Program-made: the position numbers and the translations under genes
Source of the DNA: Novosphingobium sp. ZN18A2
GTDB lineage: Bacteria > Pseudomonadota > Alphaproteobacteria > Sphingomonadales > Sphingomonadaceae
Direction of reading: 5' to 3'
DNA: 64,000 nt
NCBI RefSeq assembly: GCF_036784765.1
Contig: NZ_CP136651.1
Coordinates: 3,174,001 to 3,238,000 of the forward strand
Notes under the pieces: model-generated
Databases searched by the model: none
What the model was told of the DNA's origin: nothing
The model's input: the letters and a program-made list of their open reading frames with translations, nothing else
Shown: piece by piece, positions 46,464 to 55,845 of the stretch
Layout: each line of letters starts with the position of its first letter
Numbering within the stretch: position 1 is the first letter of the stretch

Positions 46464-47404
46464 GCCGGTTGCTTCGCGGTCAGTTCGACGAATACGTCTT
46501 CAAGGTCCGCCTCGCGCGTGGACACGTCGACAATGCCGCAACCCAGGCCCTGGACGACCGCCAGCACCTCGCCCGCGTTCATCCGGTCCTTGTCGTAGGT
46601 AATCTCTACCTCGCGCTCGTTGCTGATGCGGCTCTTGAGGAAAGCCTGGTGCTGCGGCGCCTGTTCAAGTTCGCGGTCGAGCGTCAGCACCACGATCTTC
46701 TCGCGCGCCATGTCCACCAGTTCGCGCGTCGGCTTGTCTGCGATCAACTGGCCGTGGTTGATGATCGCGATGCGGTCACACAGTTCCTCTGCCTCTTCGA
46801 GGTAGTGCGTGGTGAGCACCACGGTCACGCCTTCGTCGTTCAGTTCGGTCACCAGTTCCCAAAGCTGGCGGCGCAGTTCCACGTCCACGCCCGCGGTCGG
46901 CTCGTCCAGCACAAGGATCGGCGGCGAATGCACCATCGCCTTGGCGATCAGCAGGCGGCGCTTCATGCCGCCCGAAAGCGTGCGCGAATAGGCATCGCGC
47001 TTGTCGGCCAGGTGCACTTCGCGCAGCAGCGCTTCCGACCGGCGCAGCGCCTTGGGCACGCCATAAAGGCCCGCCTGGTTTTCCAGCACCTCATACGGCG
47101 TGAAGAACGGATCGAACACGATTTCCTGCGGCACTATGCCGATGCTGGCCTTCGCGTTGCGCATGTCGCGGTCGATATCGAAGCCCCAGATCTCCGCCGT
47201 GCCGGAGGTTTTCATCACCAGCCCGGCAAGGATGTTGATAAGCGTGGACTTGCCCGCGCCGTTGGGGCCGAGAAGGCCGAATATCTGGCCCTGCGGCACA
47301 TCGAAGCTGACGCCGCCCAGCGCGAGCTTGCCCTCTCCCTTGCCGGTGGGGGCGTAACGCTTGACGAGATCCTTGATGCGGATGGCTGGTGGCGGGGTAT
47401 CCAT
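46460..47404 (-). CDS. ABC transporter ATP-binding protein
   Basis: The 314-residue protein has Walker A GPNGAGKST, signature LSGGMKRR, Walker B ILVLDEPTAGVD and a C-terminal extension like that of multidrug/exporter ATPases (ABC-2 type, YadG-like). No permease gene is next to it here. The start is ATG 47404; it is divergent from the zinc-finger gene with a 97-bp gap. The substrate is unknown. Confidence 0.9.
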   Translation of the reverse strand: MDTPPPAIRIKDLVKRYAPTGKGEGKLALGGVSFDVPQGQIFGLLGPNGAGKSTLINILAGLVMKTSGTAEIWGFDIDRDMRNAKASIGIVPQEIVFDPFFTPYEVLENQAGLYGVPKALRRSEALLREVHLADKRDAYSRTLSGGMKRRLLIAKAMVHSPPILVLDEPTAGVDVELRRQLWELVTELNDEGVTVVLTTHYLEEAEELCDRIAIINHGQLIADKPTRELVDMAREKIVVLTLDRELEQAPQHQAFLKSRISNEREVEITYDKDRMNAGEVLAVVQGLGCGIVDVSTREADLEDVFVELTAKQPA

Positions 47405-47501
47405 GCGCCGCTGCCTGCCGCGCGCGGCGCGCAAAGTAAAGGCCCGGATCGATCCGCAGGCAGCTTGCCGCACCGCAGCGATTTTGCTAGCGGCGCTGTC
47501 C

Positions 47502-47762
47502 ATGATCCAGCCTCCTGAAACCGTGACGACCGACCAGCCCCGCGTCTGCTGCGACGGGGCCAGTTCGATCCGCTCCACCGGCGCCTACAAGCCCAGCGCA
47601 CTGGGCCACCCGCGCATCTGGCTTGAGATCGACGAGAAGGGCTATGTCGACTGCCCTTATTGCGATCGTCGCTTCGTGCTTGAAGGCGGCCCCGCGCAGC
47701 CGGGCATCGACGAACTGGAACCGGGCGACCTTCCGGCGCCGGGAGACGGCTCGGTCGCGTAA
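47502..47762 (+). CDS. zf-CHCC zinc-finger protein (NDUFS6-like)
   Basis: The 86-residue protein has one zinc-binding domain: a Cys pair (VCCDG), His in GHPRIWLEID, and DCPYCDRRF, the CHCC pattern shared with the complex I accessory subunit NDUFS6. Start ATG 47502. Together with the NDUFA9-like gene at 25.8 kb this suggests mitochondrial-type complex I accessories in the genome; the link is inference. Confidence 0.88.
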   Translation: MIQPPETVTTDQPRVCCDGASSIRSTGAYKPSALGHPRIWLEIDEKGYVDCPYCDRRFVLEGGPAQPGIDELEPGDLPAPGDGSVA

Positions 47763-47813
47763 TCGCCGCGCCGGGCGTTGGCGCTTTGCGTCCAAGCGCC
47801 TATATCCGGCGGC

Positions 47814-49256
47814 ATGACACAGACGCCCGATCCCCGTTCGCTGCTCTATCGTCCCGGCCTGCTCGATCCCGATACCGCGCAGCGGTTGACGGCAGAGGCG
47901 CTGAAAGCCTGCGACGATGGCGAGCTTTACATGCAGTTCATCGCCAGCGAATCGTTCGGGTTCGACGACGGGCGACTGAAGACGGCGGACTATTCGCGCG
48001 ATGCCGGTTTCGGCCTGCGCGGCGTTTCCGGAGAGATGACGGGCTTTGCCCACGCGAACGAGATTTCCGCCGCCGCCATCGCGCGCGCCGGCGAGACGCT
48101 GGCGCTGCTCGATCCGGCGAAGGGCCAGCCCGCTCCGCCGCCGCGCAGCACCAACCGCCACCTCTATACCGACGCGTCCCCGCTGGACCTTGTGCCTTTC
48201 GAAAAGAAGGTGAAGCTGCTGGAAATGATCGACGCGGCCGCCCGCGCCCGCGACCCGCGCGTGGCACAGGTTTCCGCCTCGCTCGCCGCATCGTGGTCGG
48301 TGGTGGAAATCGTGCGTGCAGACGGCTTCATCGGGCAGGACATCCGCCCGCTGGTGCGGCTCAACGTGCAGATCGTGGCCGAACGCGACGGCCGCCGCGA
48401 GGTGGGCAGCTTCGGCATCGGCGGACGCCGCCTTTACGATGACCTGTTCGAACCGGAAACCTGGAACCGCGCGATCGACACCGCGCTGGCGCAGGCGCTG
48501 GCCAACCTTGAATCGGTGCCCGCGCCCGCCGGAGAGATGACCGTCCTTCTCGGCCCCGGCTGGCCCGGCGTGTTGCTGCACGAAGCGGTGGGCCACGGGC
48601 TGGAAGGCGATTTCAACCGCAAGGGCACCAGTGCCTTTTCCGGCCGCATCGGAGAGCGCGTGGCCGCCCCCGGCGTGACCGTGGTGGACGACGGCACGAT
48701 GGCCGGCGTTGGCGGACAGGGCCGCCGCGGATCGCTTTCCATCGACGACGAGGGCACGCCGACGCAGGAAAACGTGCTGATCGAGGACGGTGTGCTGAAG
48801 GGCTATATCCAGGACCGGCTGAATGCACGCCTGATGGGCGTTGCCCCCACCGGTAACGGGCGGCGCGAATCCTATGCTCACGCGCCGATGCCGCGCATGA
48901 CCAACACTTTCATGCGCGCCGGAAACGACGATCCGGCAGAGCTGCTTTCGCGCGTCAGGGACGGCATCTATGCCAAGTCGTTCGGCGGCGGGCAGGTGGA
49001 CATCACCAGCGGCAAGTTCGTGTTCAGTTGCACGGAAGCCTACCGCGTGGAAAACGGAAAGCTGGGCGCGCCGGTCAAGGGCGCAACGCTGATCGGCGAC
49101 GGCCCCAGCGTGCTGGGCAAGGTAACCGGCATCGGCAACGACCTGGAACTGGACGAAGGCATCGGCGTGTGCGGCAAGGGCGGCCAGTCGGTTCCGGCAG
49201 GCGTGGGCCAGCCGACCCTGCTGGTTTCGGGACTTACCGTTGGCGGAACCGCCTGA
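47814..49256 (+). CDS. tldD: metalloprotease TldD
   Basis: The 480-residue protein has the TldD zinc motif HEAVGH (HExxxH in LLHEAVGHGLEGD) and conserved C-terminal blocks (SGKFVFSCTEAYRVENGKLGAPVKGATLIGDGP and the GQSVPAGVGQPTLLV end). With TldE/PmbA it degrades unfolded or modified peptides. The partner gene is not in the window. Start ATG 47814. Confidence 0.96.
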   Translation: MTQTPDPRSLLYRPGLLDPDTAQRLTAEALKACDDGELYMQFIASESFGFDDGRLKTADYSRDAGFGLRGVSGEMTGFAHANEISAAAIARAGETLALLDPAKGQPAPPPRSTNRHLYTDASPLDLVPFEKKVKLLEMIDAAARARDPRVAQVSASLAASWSVVEIVRADGFIGQDIRPLVRLNVQIVAERDGRREVGSFGIGGRRLYDDLFEPETWNRAIDTALAQALANLESVPAPAGEMTVLLGPGWPGVLLHEAVGHGLEGDFNRKGTSAFSGRIGERVAAPGVTVVDDGTMAGVGGQGRRGSLSIDDEGTPTQENVLIEDGVLKGYIQDRLNARLMGVAPTGNGRRESYAHAPMPRMTNTFMRAGNDDPAELLSRVRDGIYAKSFGGGQVDITSGKFVFSCTEAYRVENGKLGAPVKGATLIGDGPSVLGKVTGIGNDLELDEGIGVCGKGGQSVPAGVGQPTLLVSGLTVGGTA

Positions 49257-49355
49257 ATCCGCGACAATTCGCGACAACAATTCGTGGAACTTCACCACCG
49301 GTTCAGCGCATTTGTGATTAGACTATCCGGGAAATTGCACGAAAGGACCGATTCC

Positions 49356-49793
49356 ATGCGCAATACCGTTGCCAAGGTCGGCCTCGCGCTGGCCGCCGCG
49401 TCGATGATCGCCGTGCCCGCCGCCGAAGCCCGCACGAAAAAGACACCGCAGGAAGAACTGGCCAAGGCGCTGAAGGGCCGCGTCGCCGGAAAGCCGGTGA
49501 ACTGCATCTGGATGCCAACCGTCGATTCCACCCAGATCATCGACAAGACCGCCATCATCTACAAGGCGGGAAGCACCTGGTATGTGAACTTTCCGAAGAC
49601 CGGTGCGGATTCGCTGGACGACGACGATATCCTGGTGACCAAGCTATATACGTCCAACCTGTGCTCTATCGATACCGTGCAACTGCATGATCGCACGTCG
49701 GGCATGTGGTCCGGCTTTGTCGGGCTGGGGCCGTTCATCCCCTATACCAAGCCCAAGGACGGGCAAAAGGACGCGGGCGAAAGCGGAAAGTGA
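49356..49793 (+). CDS. conserved periplasmic protein of unknown function
   Basis: The 145-residue protein has a signal peptide (residues 1-24, ending VPAAEA) and an AAGGA site 9 bases before ATG 49356. The mature part has two Cys (VNCIWMP, NLCSID) that could form a disulfide and a DSLDDDDILVTK acidic turn. I do not recognise the family. The upstream in-frame Met at 49284 would bury the signal peptide. Confidence 0.75.
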   Translation: MRNTVAKVGLALAAASMIAVPAAEARTKKTPQEELAKALKGRVAGKPVNCIWMPTVDSTQIIDKTAIIYKAGSTWYVNFPKTGADSLDDDDILVTKLYTSNLCSIDTVQLHDRTSGMWSGFVGLGPFIPYTKPKDGQKDAGESGK

Positions 49794-49845
49794 CGCAAGT
49801 GACCCCGGCGGCAGGCGCATTGGCGTTTGGCGGGCTGGCCCGCGG

Positions 49846-50400
49846 GTGACGGCGGCAACGCGCTTCTGGGCGCGGGACATCCTGCATTTCTGGTTCGCAA
49901 AACTGCGTCCGCAGCAGCGGTTCGCACGCGACGATGCGGTGGATGCCCTGCTGCGCCGCCACTTCGCGCCGCTGCTTCCCGGCCTTTCGCACCAGCCTGT
50001 TTCCGGCTTCCTGTCCGATCCGCTGACCGCGCGCGCGGCGATCCTGCTGTTCGACCAGGTGCCGCGCAACGTGTTCCGCGACGATCCGCGCGCTTTCGCG
50101 TTCGATCCGCTCGCCCGCGCGATAACGCACGGCGCGATTGCGCGCGGGTTCGACAAGGGCCTTGCGCTGGAGCAGCGCCAGTTCCTTTACATGCCGCTGA
50201 TGCACAGCGAACATATCGCCGACCAGCGCGAAAGCGTGCGGCGCTTCACATCGCTGGGCAGCGCCTATGTTACCGGGTTCGCCCGCGCGCACTATCGCAT
50301 GGTGGCGCGCTTCGGCCGCTTCCCGCACCGCAACGCGGTTCTGGGCCGTGCCTCCACGCCTGCCGAAAAGCGCGCCGTCGCTGCCGGGAACCACTGGTAA
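49846..50400 (+). CDS. DUF924-family protein
   Basis: The 184-residue helical, TPR-like protein has DUF924 signatures ILHFWFAKLRPQQRFARDDAVD, AILLFDQVPRNVFRDDPRAFAFDPLA and FLYMPLMHSEHIADQ. The start is GTG 49846, chosen because homologues start a few residues before the FWF motif. The function is unknown. Confidence 0.83.
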   Translation: MTAATRFWARDILHFWFAKLRPQQRFARDDAVDALLRRHFAPLLPGLSHQPVSGFLSDPLTARAAILLFDQVPRNVFRDDPRAFAFDPLARAITHGAIARGFDKGLALEQRQFLYMPLMHSEHIADQRESVRRFTSLGSAYVTGFARAHYRMVARFGRFPHRNAVLGRASTPAEKRAVAAGNHW

Positions 50401-50455
50401 TACCAAGGCGCTAAGATGCTGACGCATCACGCCTTGGAAATGTTCAAGCGCCACA

Positions 50456-50474
50456 CGGGCTTAACCAAAGCCCG
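50456..50474 (+). terminator. hairpin between the DUF924 and GNAT genes
   Basis: CGGGCTT (50456-50462) pairs with AAGCCCG (50468-50474); a second small hairpin (GATGAG/CTCATC, 50474-50490) follows at once. There is no U tract, so termination is uncertain. Confidence 0.3.
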
Positions 50475-50541
50475 ATGAGTCAAGCTCATCGCGCTTGGGT
50501 ATGACTTGCCAGTCGCGCGCGGTGCCCCTTATGGCGCGCGC

Positions 50542-51057
50542 ATGAATCTCCGCCTTGCCACCCCCGCAGACGTTCCCGCGCTTGGCGCGCTGTCCCGGCG
50601 CGCGATGTCGGCCAAGTGGGAACATCTCTATCGCCCCGAAGATTTCGCCGCGTGGATCGAAAGCAGCCATTCGGACCGCAAGATCGAAAGCGAAATCGCC
50701 GATCCGGCAATGCGCGTCGCGGTGATGGAAGACGCGGGCGAACTGGTCGCGTTCTGCAAGCTCAACCTTTCGGCCAGCTTCGACCGCGACCATTCGGACG
50801 CTGCAAACCCGCTTGAACTGAAGCAGCTTTATACCGCGCCCGAACGGCTTGGCCGGGGGCTTGGCGCGCGGCTGATGGACTGGACGCTGGATCAGGCGCG
50901 CGCGGCGGGCGCGGACGAGATCCAGCTTTCGGTATGGAGCGGCAACCACGATGCGCAGCGGTTCTACCGTCGCTATGGCTTCGCGAAGATAGCGGACATC
51001 ACGTATCCGGTGGGCGAACAGATCGACGAGGAGTTCCTTTTCGCGCTTCGTCTCTGA
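50542..51057 (+). CDS. GNAT-family N-acetyltransferase
   Basis: The 171-residue protein has an acetyl-CoA loop in [49 protein letters not shown]. Start ATG 50542. It is 40 bp upstream of ispG on the same strand. The substrate is unknown; similar proteins are often annotated as ribosomal-protein or small-molecule acetylases. Confidence 0.88.
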   Translation: MNLRLATPADVPALGALSRRAMSAKWEHLYRPEDFAAWIESSHSDRKIESEIADPAMRVAVMEDAGELVAFCKLNLSASFDRDHSDAANPLELKQLYTAPERLGRGLGARLMDWTLDQARAAGADEIQLSVWSGNHDAQRFYRRYGFAKIADITYPVGEQIDEEFLFALRL

Positions 51058-51097
51058 CCGTTTGCCCCGCCCCGTCGCAGCGCCTATATGGCGGGCC

Positions 51098-52231
51098 ATG
51101 TCTTCGATCCGTCCCTGGCGCGATATCGCGCGCCGAAACAGCCGCCAGATCATGGTCGGCAGCGTCCCCGTTGGCGGCGATGCGCCGATTACCGTGCAGA
51201 CGATGACCAACACGCCCACGTCGGACGCGGCGGCGACGATCGACCAGATCCGCCGATGCGAGGACGCGGGCGCGGACCTGATCCGCGTTTCGTGCCCAGA
51301 CGTGGAAAGCACTGCCGCGTTCCGTGCAATCGCAAAAGCCGCGCGGGTGCCGCTGATCGCGGACATCCATTTCCACTACAAGCGCGCGCTGGAAGCGGCG
51401 GATGCGGGCGCGGCCTGCCTGCGCATCAACCCCGGCAATATCGGCAGCAGCGAACGCGTTGCCGAAGTGGTGCGCGCGGCCAAGGCCAACGGCTGCGCGA
51501 TCCGCATCGGCGTGAACGCGGGATCGCTGGAAAAGGACTTGCTGGAAAAATACGGCGAGCCCTGCCCCGAAGCGCTGGTGGAATCCGCGCTGGACCATAT
51601 CAAGCTGCTGCAGGATCACGATTTCCACGAATACAAGGTGGCCGTGAAGGCCAGCGACGTGTTCCTTGCCGTTGCCGCCTATATGGGCCTTGCCGAAGCG
51701 GTCGATTGCCCGCTGCACCTTGGCATCACCGAAGCGGGCGGGCTGATTGGCGGAACGGTGAAAAGCGCGATCGGCATCGGCAACCTGCTGTGGGCCGGGA
51801 TTGGCGACACGATCCGCGTATCGCTTTCGGCCGAGCCGGAGCAGGAAGTGCGCGTGGGCTTTGAAATCCTGAAATCGCTGGGCCTGCGCACGCGCGGGGT
51901 GCGCGTGGTTTCATGTCCCAGCTGCGCGCGGCAGGGCTTTGACGTGGTGAAGACCGTCTCGATCCTGGAAGACCGGCTGAGCCACATCAAGACGCCGCTC
52001 TCGCTTTCGGTGCTGGGCTGCGTGGTCAACGGCCCCGGCGAGGCGCGCGAAACAGACATCGGCATCACCGGCGGCGGTGCGGGCAAGCACATGGTCTATC
52101 TTTCGGGCGTGACCGACCACCACGTGACGAGCGACGCCATGCTCGATCACATCGTGGAACTGGTCGAAGCGAAGGCCGCCGAAATCGAGGCGCAGATGAC
52201 CGACGCGGGCAAGGCCGACGTAGCCGCCTGA
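51098..52231 (+). CDS. ispG: 4-hydroxy-3-methylbut-2-enyl-diphosphate synthase
   Basis: The 377-residue protein has a TIM-barrel part ([40 protein letters not shown]) and an iron-sulfur C-terminal part with 4Fe-4S Cys in [12 protein letters not shown] and [11 protein letters not shown]. It acts in the non-mevalonate isoprenoid pathway, making HMBDP from MEcPP. Start ATG 51098. Confidence 0.97.
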   Translation: MSSIRPWRDIARRNSRQIMVGSVPVGGDAPITVQTMTNTPTSDAAATIDQIRRCEDAGADLIRVSCPDVESTAAFRAIAKAARVPLIADIHFHYKRALEAADAGAACLRINPGNIGSSERVAEVVRAAKANGCAIRIGVNAGSLEKDLLEKYGEPCPEALVESALDHIKLLQDHDFHEYKVAVKASDVFLAVAAYMGLAEAVDCPLHLGITEAGGLIGGTVKSAIGIGNLLWAGIGDTIRVSLSAEPEQEVRVGFEILKSLGLRTRGVRVVSCPSCARQGFDVVKTVSILEDRLSHIKTPLSLSVLGCVVNGPGEARETDIGITGGGAGKHMVYLSGVTDHHVTSDAMLDHIVELVEAKAAEIEAQMTDAGKADVAA

Positions 52232-52291
52232 GCAATTGGTCCCGATCCAGCTTGAACTTTGCGTAACCCTTTGGCGCTAGACCTTGCGCCG

Positions 52292-52846
52292 ATGGTACGG
52301 CTGCTTTCCATTGCCTTCGGCATGATCGGGATCATGCTGCTGGCCGCCCAGTTCCTGGGCGGGGCACATCCGCTTTCTCCCGCAGCCGATGCACCTGCCG
52401 TCACCGGCCGCAACCCGTGGTCGAACCACGCCAGCGAAGCGGCCGCGAAGAACGCACCCACTGTCTATACCGGCGTGAACGAAGCGAGCACGATTGCGCG
52501 CGGGCCGGACGGCCAGTTCCACCTGAACGCCACCATCGACGGGCAGGATACGCGCTTCCTTGTCGATACCGGGGCAGACGTTGTCGCGCTGACCGTGGAC
52601 GAGGCGCGGCGGCTGGGCATTTTCGTCGATCCGCCGTCGTTCCAGCCGATCCTGCGCACCGCTTCGGGCACGGGATACGGCCAGGCGATCCAGATCGACC
52701 GGCTCGAGATCGCGGGGCGCGAACTGGACGATGTCGATGCGGTGGTCGTGCAGGGGCTGAGCACAAACCTCCTCGGCCAGTCGGTGCTGCGCCGCCTTGG
52801 CCGGGTGGAACTCAGCGGCGACCGCCTTGTGATCGAGCCGGCCTGA
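52292..52846 (+). CDS. retropepsin-like aspartic protease (clan AA, TIGR02281-type)
   Basis: The 184-residue protein has an N-terminal membrane anchor (LLSIAFGMIGIMLLAAQFLGG) and one retropepsin-like domain with active-site FLVDTGADVVALT and the later STNLLGQSVLRRLGRVEL flap/core segment. It should dimerise in the periplasm. The substrate is unknown. Start ATG 52292. Confidence 0.87.
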   Translation: MVRLLSIAFGMIGIMLLAAQFLGGAHPLSPAADAPAVTGRNPWSNHASEAAAKNAPTVYTGVNEASTIARGPDGQFHLNATIDGQDTRFLVDTGADVVALTVDEARRLGIFVDPPSFQPILRTASGTGYGQAIQIDRLEIAGRELDDVDAVVVQGLSTNLLGQSVLRRLGRVELSGDRLVIEPA

Positions 52847-52892
52847 ATCGCCGCCTTCGACAAGCCGCGACCGAGCCGATAGGGATGCGCGA

Positions 52893-53399
52893 ATGACCAC
52901 GATCTCGATCCGATCCGCCGCCCCGCCAGACCTGCCGCTGATCGCGCAGTTGATCCGCGATCTTGCCGAATACGAAAAGCTCTCCCACGAAGTGCGCTTC
53001 GACATGGACGTGCTGGGCGAAAACCTGTTCGGCCCGCGTCCCGGCGCGGAAGTGGTGATCGGAGAGATCGACGGAACAGCGCAGGGATTTGCGCTGTTCT
53101 TCCATAACTTCTCCACGTTCGAGGGGCGGCCCGGCCTCTATCTTGAAGACCTGTTCGTGCGGCCCGCAGCGCGCGGGGCGGGGCTTGGCAAGGCGCTTCT
53201 GATGCACCTCGCGTCGCTGGCGCTGGAAAGGGGCTGCGCGCGGTTCGAATGGTCGGTGCTGGACTGGAACGAACCGTCGATCGGCTTCTACCGGTCGCTG
53301 GGCGCGCGGATGATGGACGACTGGCGCATCATGCGCGTGGATGGCGCCGCGCTCGCTCGGCTCGGCGCAAAGGATGCGCAAACCGCCGAAACGCGCTAG
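52893..53399 (+). CDS. GNAT acetyltransferase, spermidine/diamine-type
   Basis: The 168-residue protein has the SSAT-like signature FFHNFSTFEGRPGLYLEDLFVRPAARGAGLGKALL followed by WNEPSIGFYRSLGA. SSAT relatives acetylate polyamines or thialysine; specificity cannot be fixed here. Start ATG 52893. Confidence 0.87.
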   Translation: MTTISIRSAAPPDLPLIAQLIRDLAEYEKLSHEVRFDMDVLGENLFGPRPGAEVVIGEIDGTAQGFALFFHNFSTFEGRPGLYLEDLFVRPAARGAGLGKALLMHLASLALERGCARFEWSVLDWNEPSIGFYRSLGARMMDDWRIMRVDGAALARLGAKDAQTAETR

Positions 53400-53452
53400 A
53401 ATACCGGTTCGACCTTCGCGCATATTCGAAAGGAGGGGACAACGGACGGGTC

Positions 53453-54076
53453 ATGAAGAACACGATCGACAGGCGTAACCTCCTGAAAGCGGGCGCATTC
53501 GCAGGCGCCGCGCTTGCCATGCCCGCGCGCGTCTTTGCGCAGGCATCACCGCTCACCGGCCAGCAACGCCGCATCTTGGACGTTGCGAAAGAGCAGCTGG
53601 AGCGCGTGCGCGACCGGTTGTGGCGCACCGACCTTGTCGGCGTGGCCGACTTCGGCCTGCCGTCCTCGCAGCCGCGCCTCCATTTCGCGAATCTCGACCA
53701 GGGAACGGTGCGCAGCTTCCTTGTCGCTCACGGCATCGGCTCCGACCCGGAGCATGACGGATACCTCCACAACTTCTCGAACGTCGAAGGCAGCCGCGCG
53801 ACCAGCAAGGGCGCGTTCGTCACCAATGAATGGTACAAGGGCAAGTACGGCACCTCCATCCGGCTCGTCGGCGTCGACCCCACCAACAGCAACGCGCTCG
53901 ACCGGCTGATCGTGATGCACCCGGCGTGGTACGCGAACGAGGACATGGTCGAAAAGTGGGGCAAGCTGGGCCGCAGCGACGGCTGCTTCGCGATGGGCGA
54001 ACAGAACTTCAACGAAGCGCTGTGGCACCTTTCGGGCGGACGGCTGCTCTATTCGGACCAGCTGGGGATTGCTTGA
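53453..54076 (+). CDS. murein L,D-transpeptidase-like protein (YkuD_2 type)
   Basis: The 207-residue protein has a Tat-like signal (DRRNLLKAGAFAGAALAMPARVFAQ) and the YkuD_2 layout: VAHGIGSDPEHDGYLHNFSNVEGSRATSKGAF, YGTSIRLVGVDPTNSNALDRLIVMH, and the catalytic GRSDGCFAM with a Cys. It probably acts on peptidoglycan in the periplasm. It faces the second L,D-transpeptidase gene, tail to tail. Confidence 0.83.
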   Translation: MKNTIDRRNLLKAGAFAGAALAMPARVFAQASPLTGQQRRILDVAKEQLERVRDRLWRTDLVGVADFGLPSSQPRLHFANLDQGTVRSFLVAHGIGSDPEHDGYLHNFSNVEGSRATSKGAFVTNEWYKGKYGTSIRLVGVDPTNSNALDRLIVMHPAWYANEDMVEKWGKLGRSDGCFAMGEQNFNEALWHLSGGRLLYSDQLGIA

Positions 54077-54181
54077 CCAACCCTAAGTCGAACCTGCGAC
54101 TGCCCGCATAACCGTCATAGGCTGACGGAAGCTCGCAAAAGTGCCGTTCGCAGGCCCGCATGGGCTGAACCCACGCGGCGC

Positions 54182-55639
54182 CTACAATGGATCCTGCGCG
54201 ACGATTACTTCCTGCGTCGAATGACGCTGGCCGGTGTGTTCCGGGCGCGGGCCGGCGAAGCTTTCCAGTACCGGCGGATCGCGGTCGTACAGGTCCTTGA
54301 ACGCGTGCAGGTCGCCGTTCACATCGCGCGCATAGGTGAAATAGACGATATAGACCGGGAAGGTCTTGCTCATCGGCACGCGCGTGTACTTGCCCGACGT
54401 GGAAATCTCCACGCCTTCCTCCGGCGACATGTCCGCGCCCAGGATCGCCATCGTCATGCCCAGCTCCGTCGCGCGCTGGGTGCGGATGCAGCCATGGCTT
54501 AGCGCGCGGTTATCCTGATCGAACAGGTTGCGGTTGGGCGTATCGTGGATGAAGATCGCGTGCTGGTTGGGCATGTCCAGCTTCATCAGGCCCAGCGCGT
54601 TGTTGGCGCCGGGCTGCTGGACGACCGTGATCATGCCGCTGTCGCTTTTTGTCACCTTGTAGCCCTGCCGCCGCGCAGAGGCGGGATTGGCCAGCAGGCG
54701 CGCGCCCAGCCCTTCGCCCTTCACGATTGATTGCGGCACGGTCCACGTGGGGTTGAAGATCACCCCCTGCACCGTTTCGGCCAGCTGCGGTGTGGCGGTG
54801 CGGCCCGGCTTGCCCACGATCGTCTTGTACGTGGTGATGATCTTGTTGTTCACCGTAAGCCGCAGCATCTCTTCGGGCACGTTGGTAATCAGGTATTGCA
54901 GGCCCAGGTCTTGCGGCAGCCACCGCCAGCGGTCCATGTTGATGCGGATCAGCGCCTTTGTCTTCGGGTCTTTCGTTTCGGCCAGCTTCGCCTTCAGCGC
55001 CGCATAGTCCGGGTTCGTCGGGTCCAGTTCCGTCAGCGCACCCTTGATGTCATGCATTTCCAGCGCGTGGGCGAGCACGACCGACGTGGGATCGTTGTCC
55101 GCATCGGGATCGAACACGAACCACTGGATGCGGTCGTCCATCGGCGTGCGCCCGTCGCGCAGGTCTTCCACCAGCCACGAGAACAGCCGGGTTGCGGTGG
55201 CGTTCAGCGCATCGCCTTCCCCCGCGGCAATCGCTTCGGCCAGTGCCGTCGGCTCGTAATCCTTGGGGAACAGACCTTCCGCGCCGATGCCTCGGATCGC
55301 CGCCAGAAGCTGTTTCGCGTCGCCAAGCGACCAGTGCGGCGGCGGAGGCGGCGGACCTTGAAGTTCGGGCGGCGTCACGCCGGGAATCGGCTGGATCACC
55401 GGCACGGACGTCGCCTGCGGCTGGGGCGCGGTGTCTCCGGGCGCGGCGTTGGCGGCCTGCTTCGTCTGCTGCGGCTTGGCCTGTTCCACCTCGCCTTGCC
55501 GGTCGGTTGCCGCCTGCTGCGCCGTGGCGGTCAGGTCCACCGGGCCTTGCTGCCGCGCGAAAGCGGGCGCAGCCGTAAGCGCCGTGCCGGCAACAAGGGC
55601 GGCGATGCTGGCCGCGCGCAAGGAAACGATCCTGTTCAT
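54182..55639 (-). CDS. L,D-transpeptidase (YcbB/LdtD-like)
   Basis: The 485-residue protein has a signal peptide (residues 1-28), a Gln/Pro-rich spacer, a scaffold region (DAKQLLAAIRGIGAEGLFPKDYEP) and a YkuD catalytic domain with HDTPNRNLFDQDNRALSHGCIR, holding the His and Cys. It makes 3-3 peptidoglycan cross-links or attaches proteins. The start is ATG 55639; the longer frame upstream lacks a signal-peptide start. Confidence 0.92.
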   Translation of the reverse strand: MNRIVSLRAASIAALVAGTALTAAPAFARQQGPVDLTATAQQAATDRQGEVEQAKPQQTKQAANAAPGDTAPQPQATSVPVIQPIPGVTPPELQGPPPPPPHWSLGDAKQLLAAIRGIGAEGLFPKDYEPTALAEAIAAGEGDALNATATRLFSWLVEDLRDGRTPMDDRIQWFVFDPDADNDPTSVVLAHALEMHDIKGALTELDPTNPDYAALKAKLAETKDPKTKALIRINMDRWRWLPQDLGLQYLITNVPEEMLRLTVNNKIITTYKTIVGKPGRTATPQLAETVQGVIFNPTWTVPQSIVKGEGLGARLLANPASARRQGYKVTKSDSGMITVVQQPGANNALGLMKLDMPNQHAIFIHDTPNRNLFDQDNRALSHGCIRTQRATELGMTMAILGADMSPEEGVEISTSGKYTRVPMSKTFPVYIVYFTYARDVNGDLHAFKDLYDRDPPVLESFAGPRPEHTGQRHSTQEVIVAQDPL

Positions 55640-55845
55640 GTGGTCGCAAAAATCCTGTTGCCGCCAAAAGGTCAAACGCCTGCGGGCGGTCCGTATCTCC
55701 ACGCCCCGAATAACCCGAGGCTTCAGCCAGTATCAAGCATGGCGGCTGAAGCCCCGCTGAATCGCCCGCGCGCAGACCGCGACCGATCGCGTCAGGCGCG
55801 ACTTCGCGCATGACAGCCCGGCCCGCACCGCAGTAGGGCACGCAG

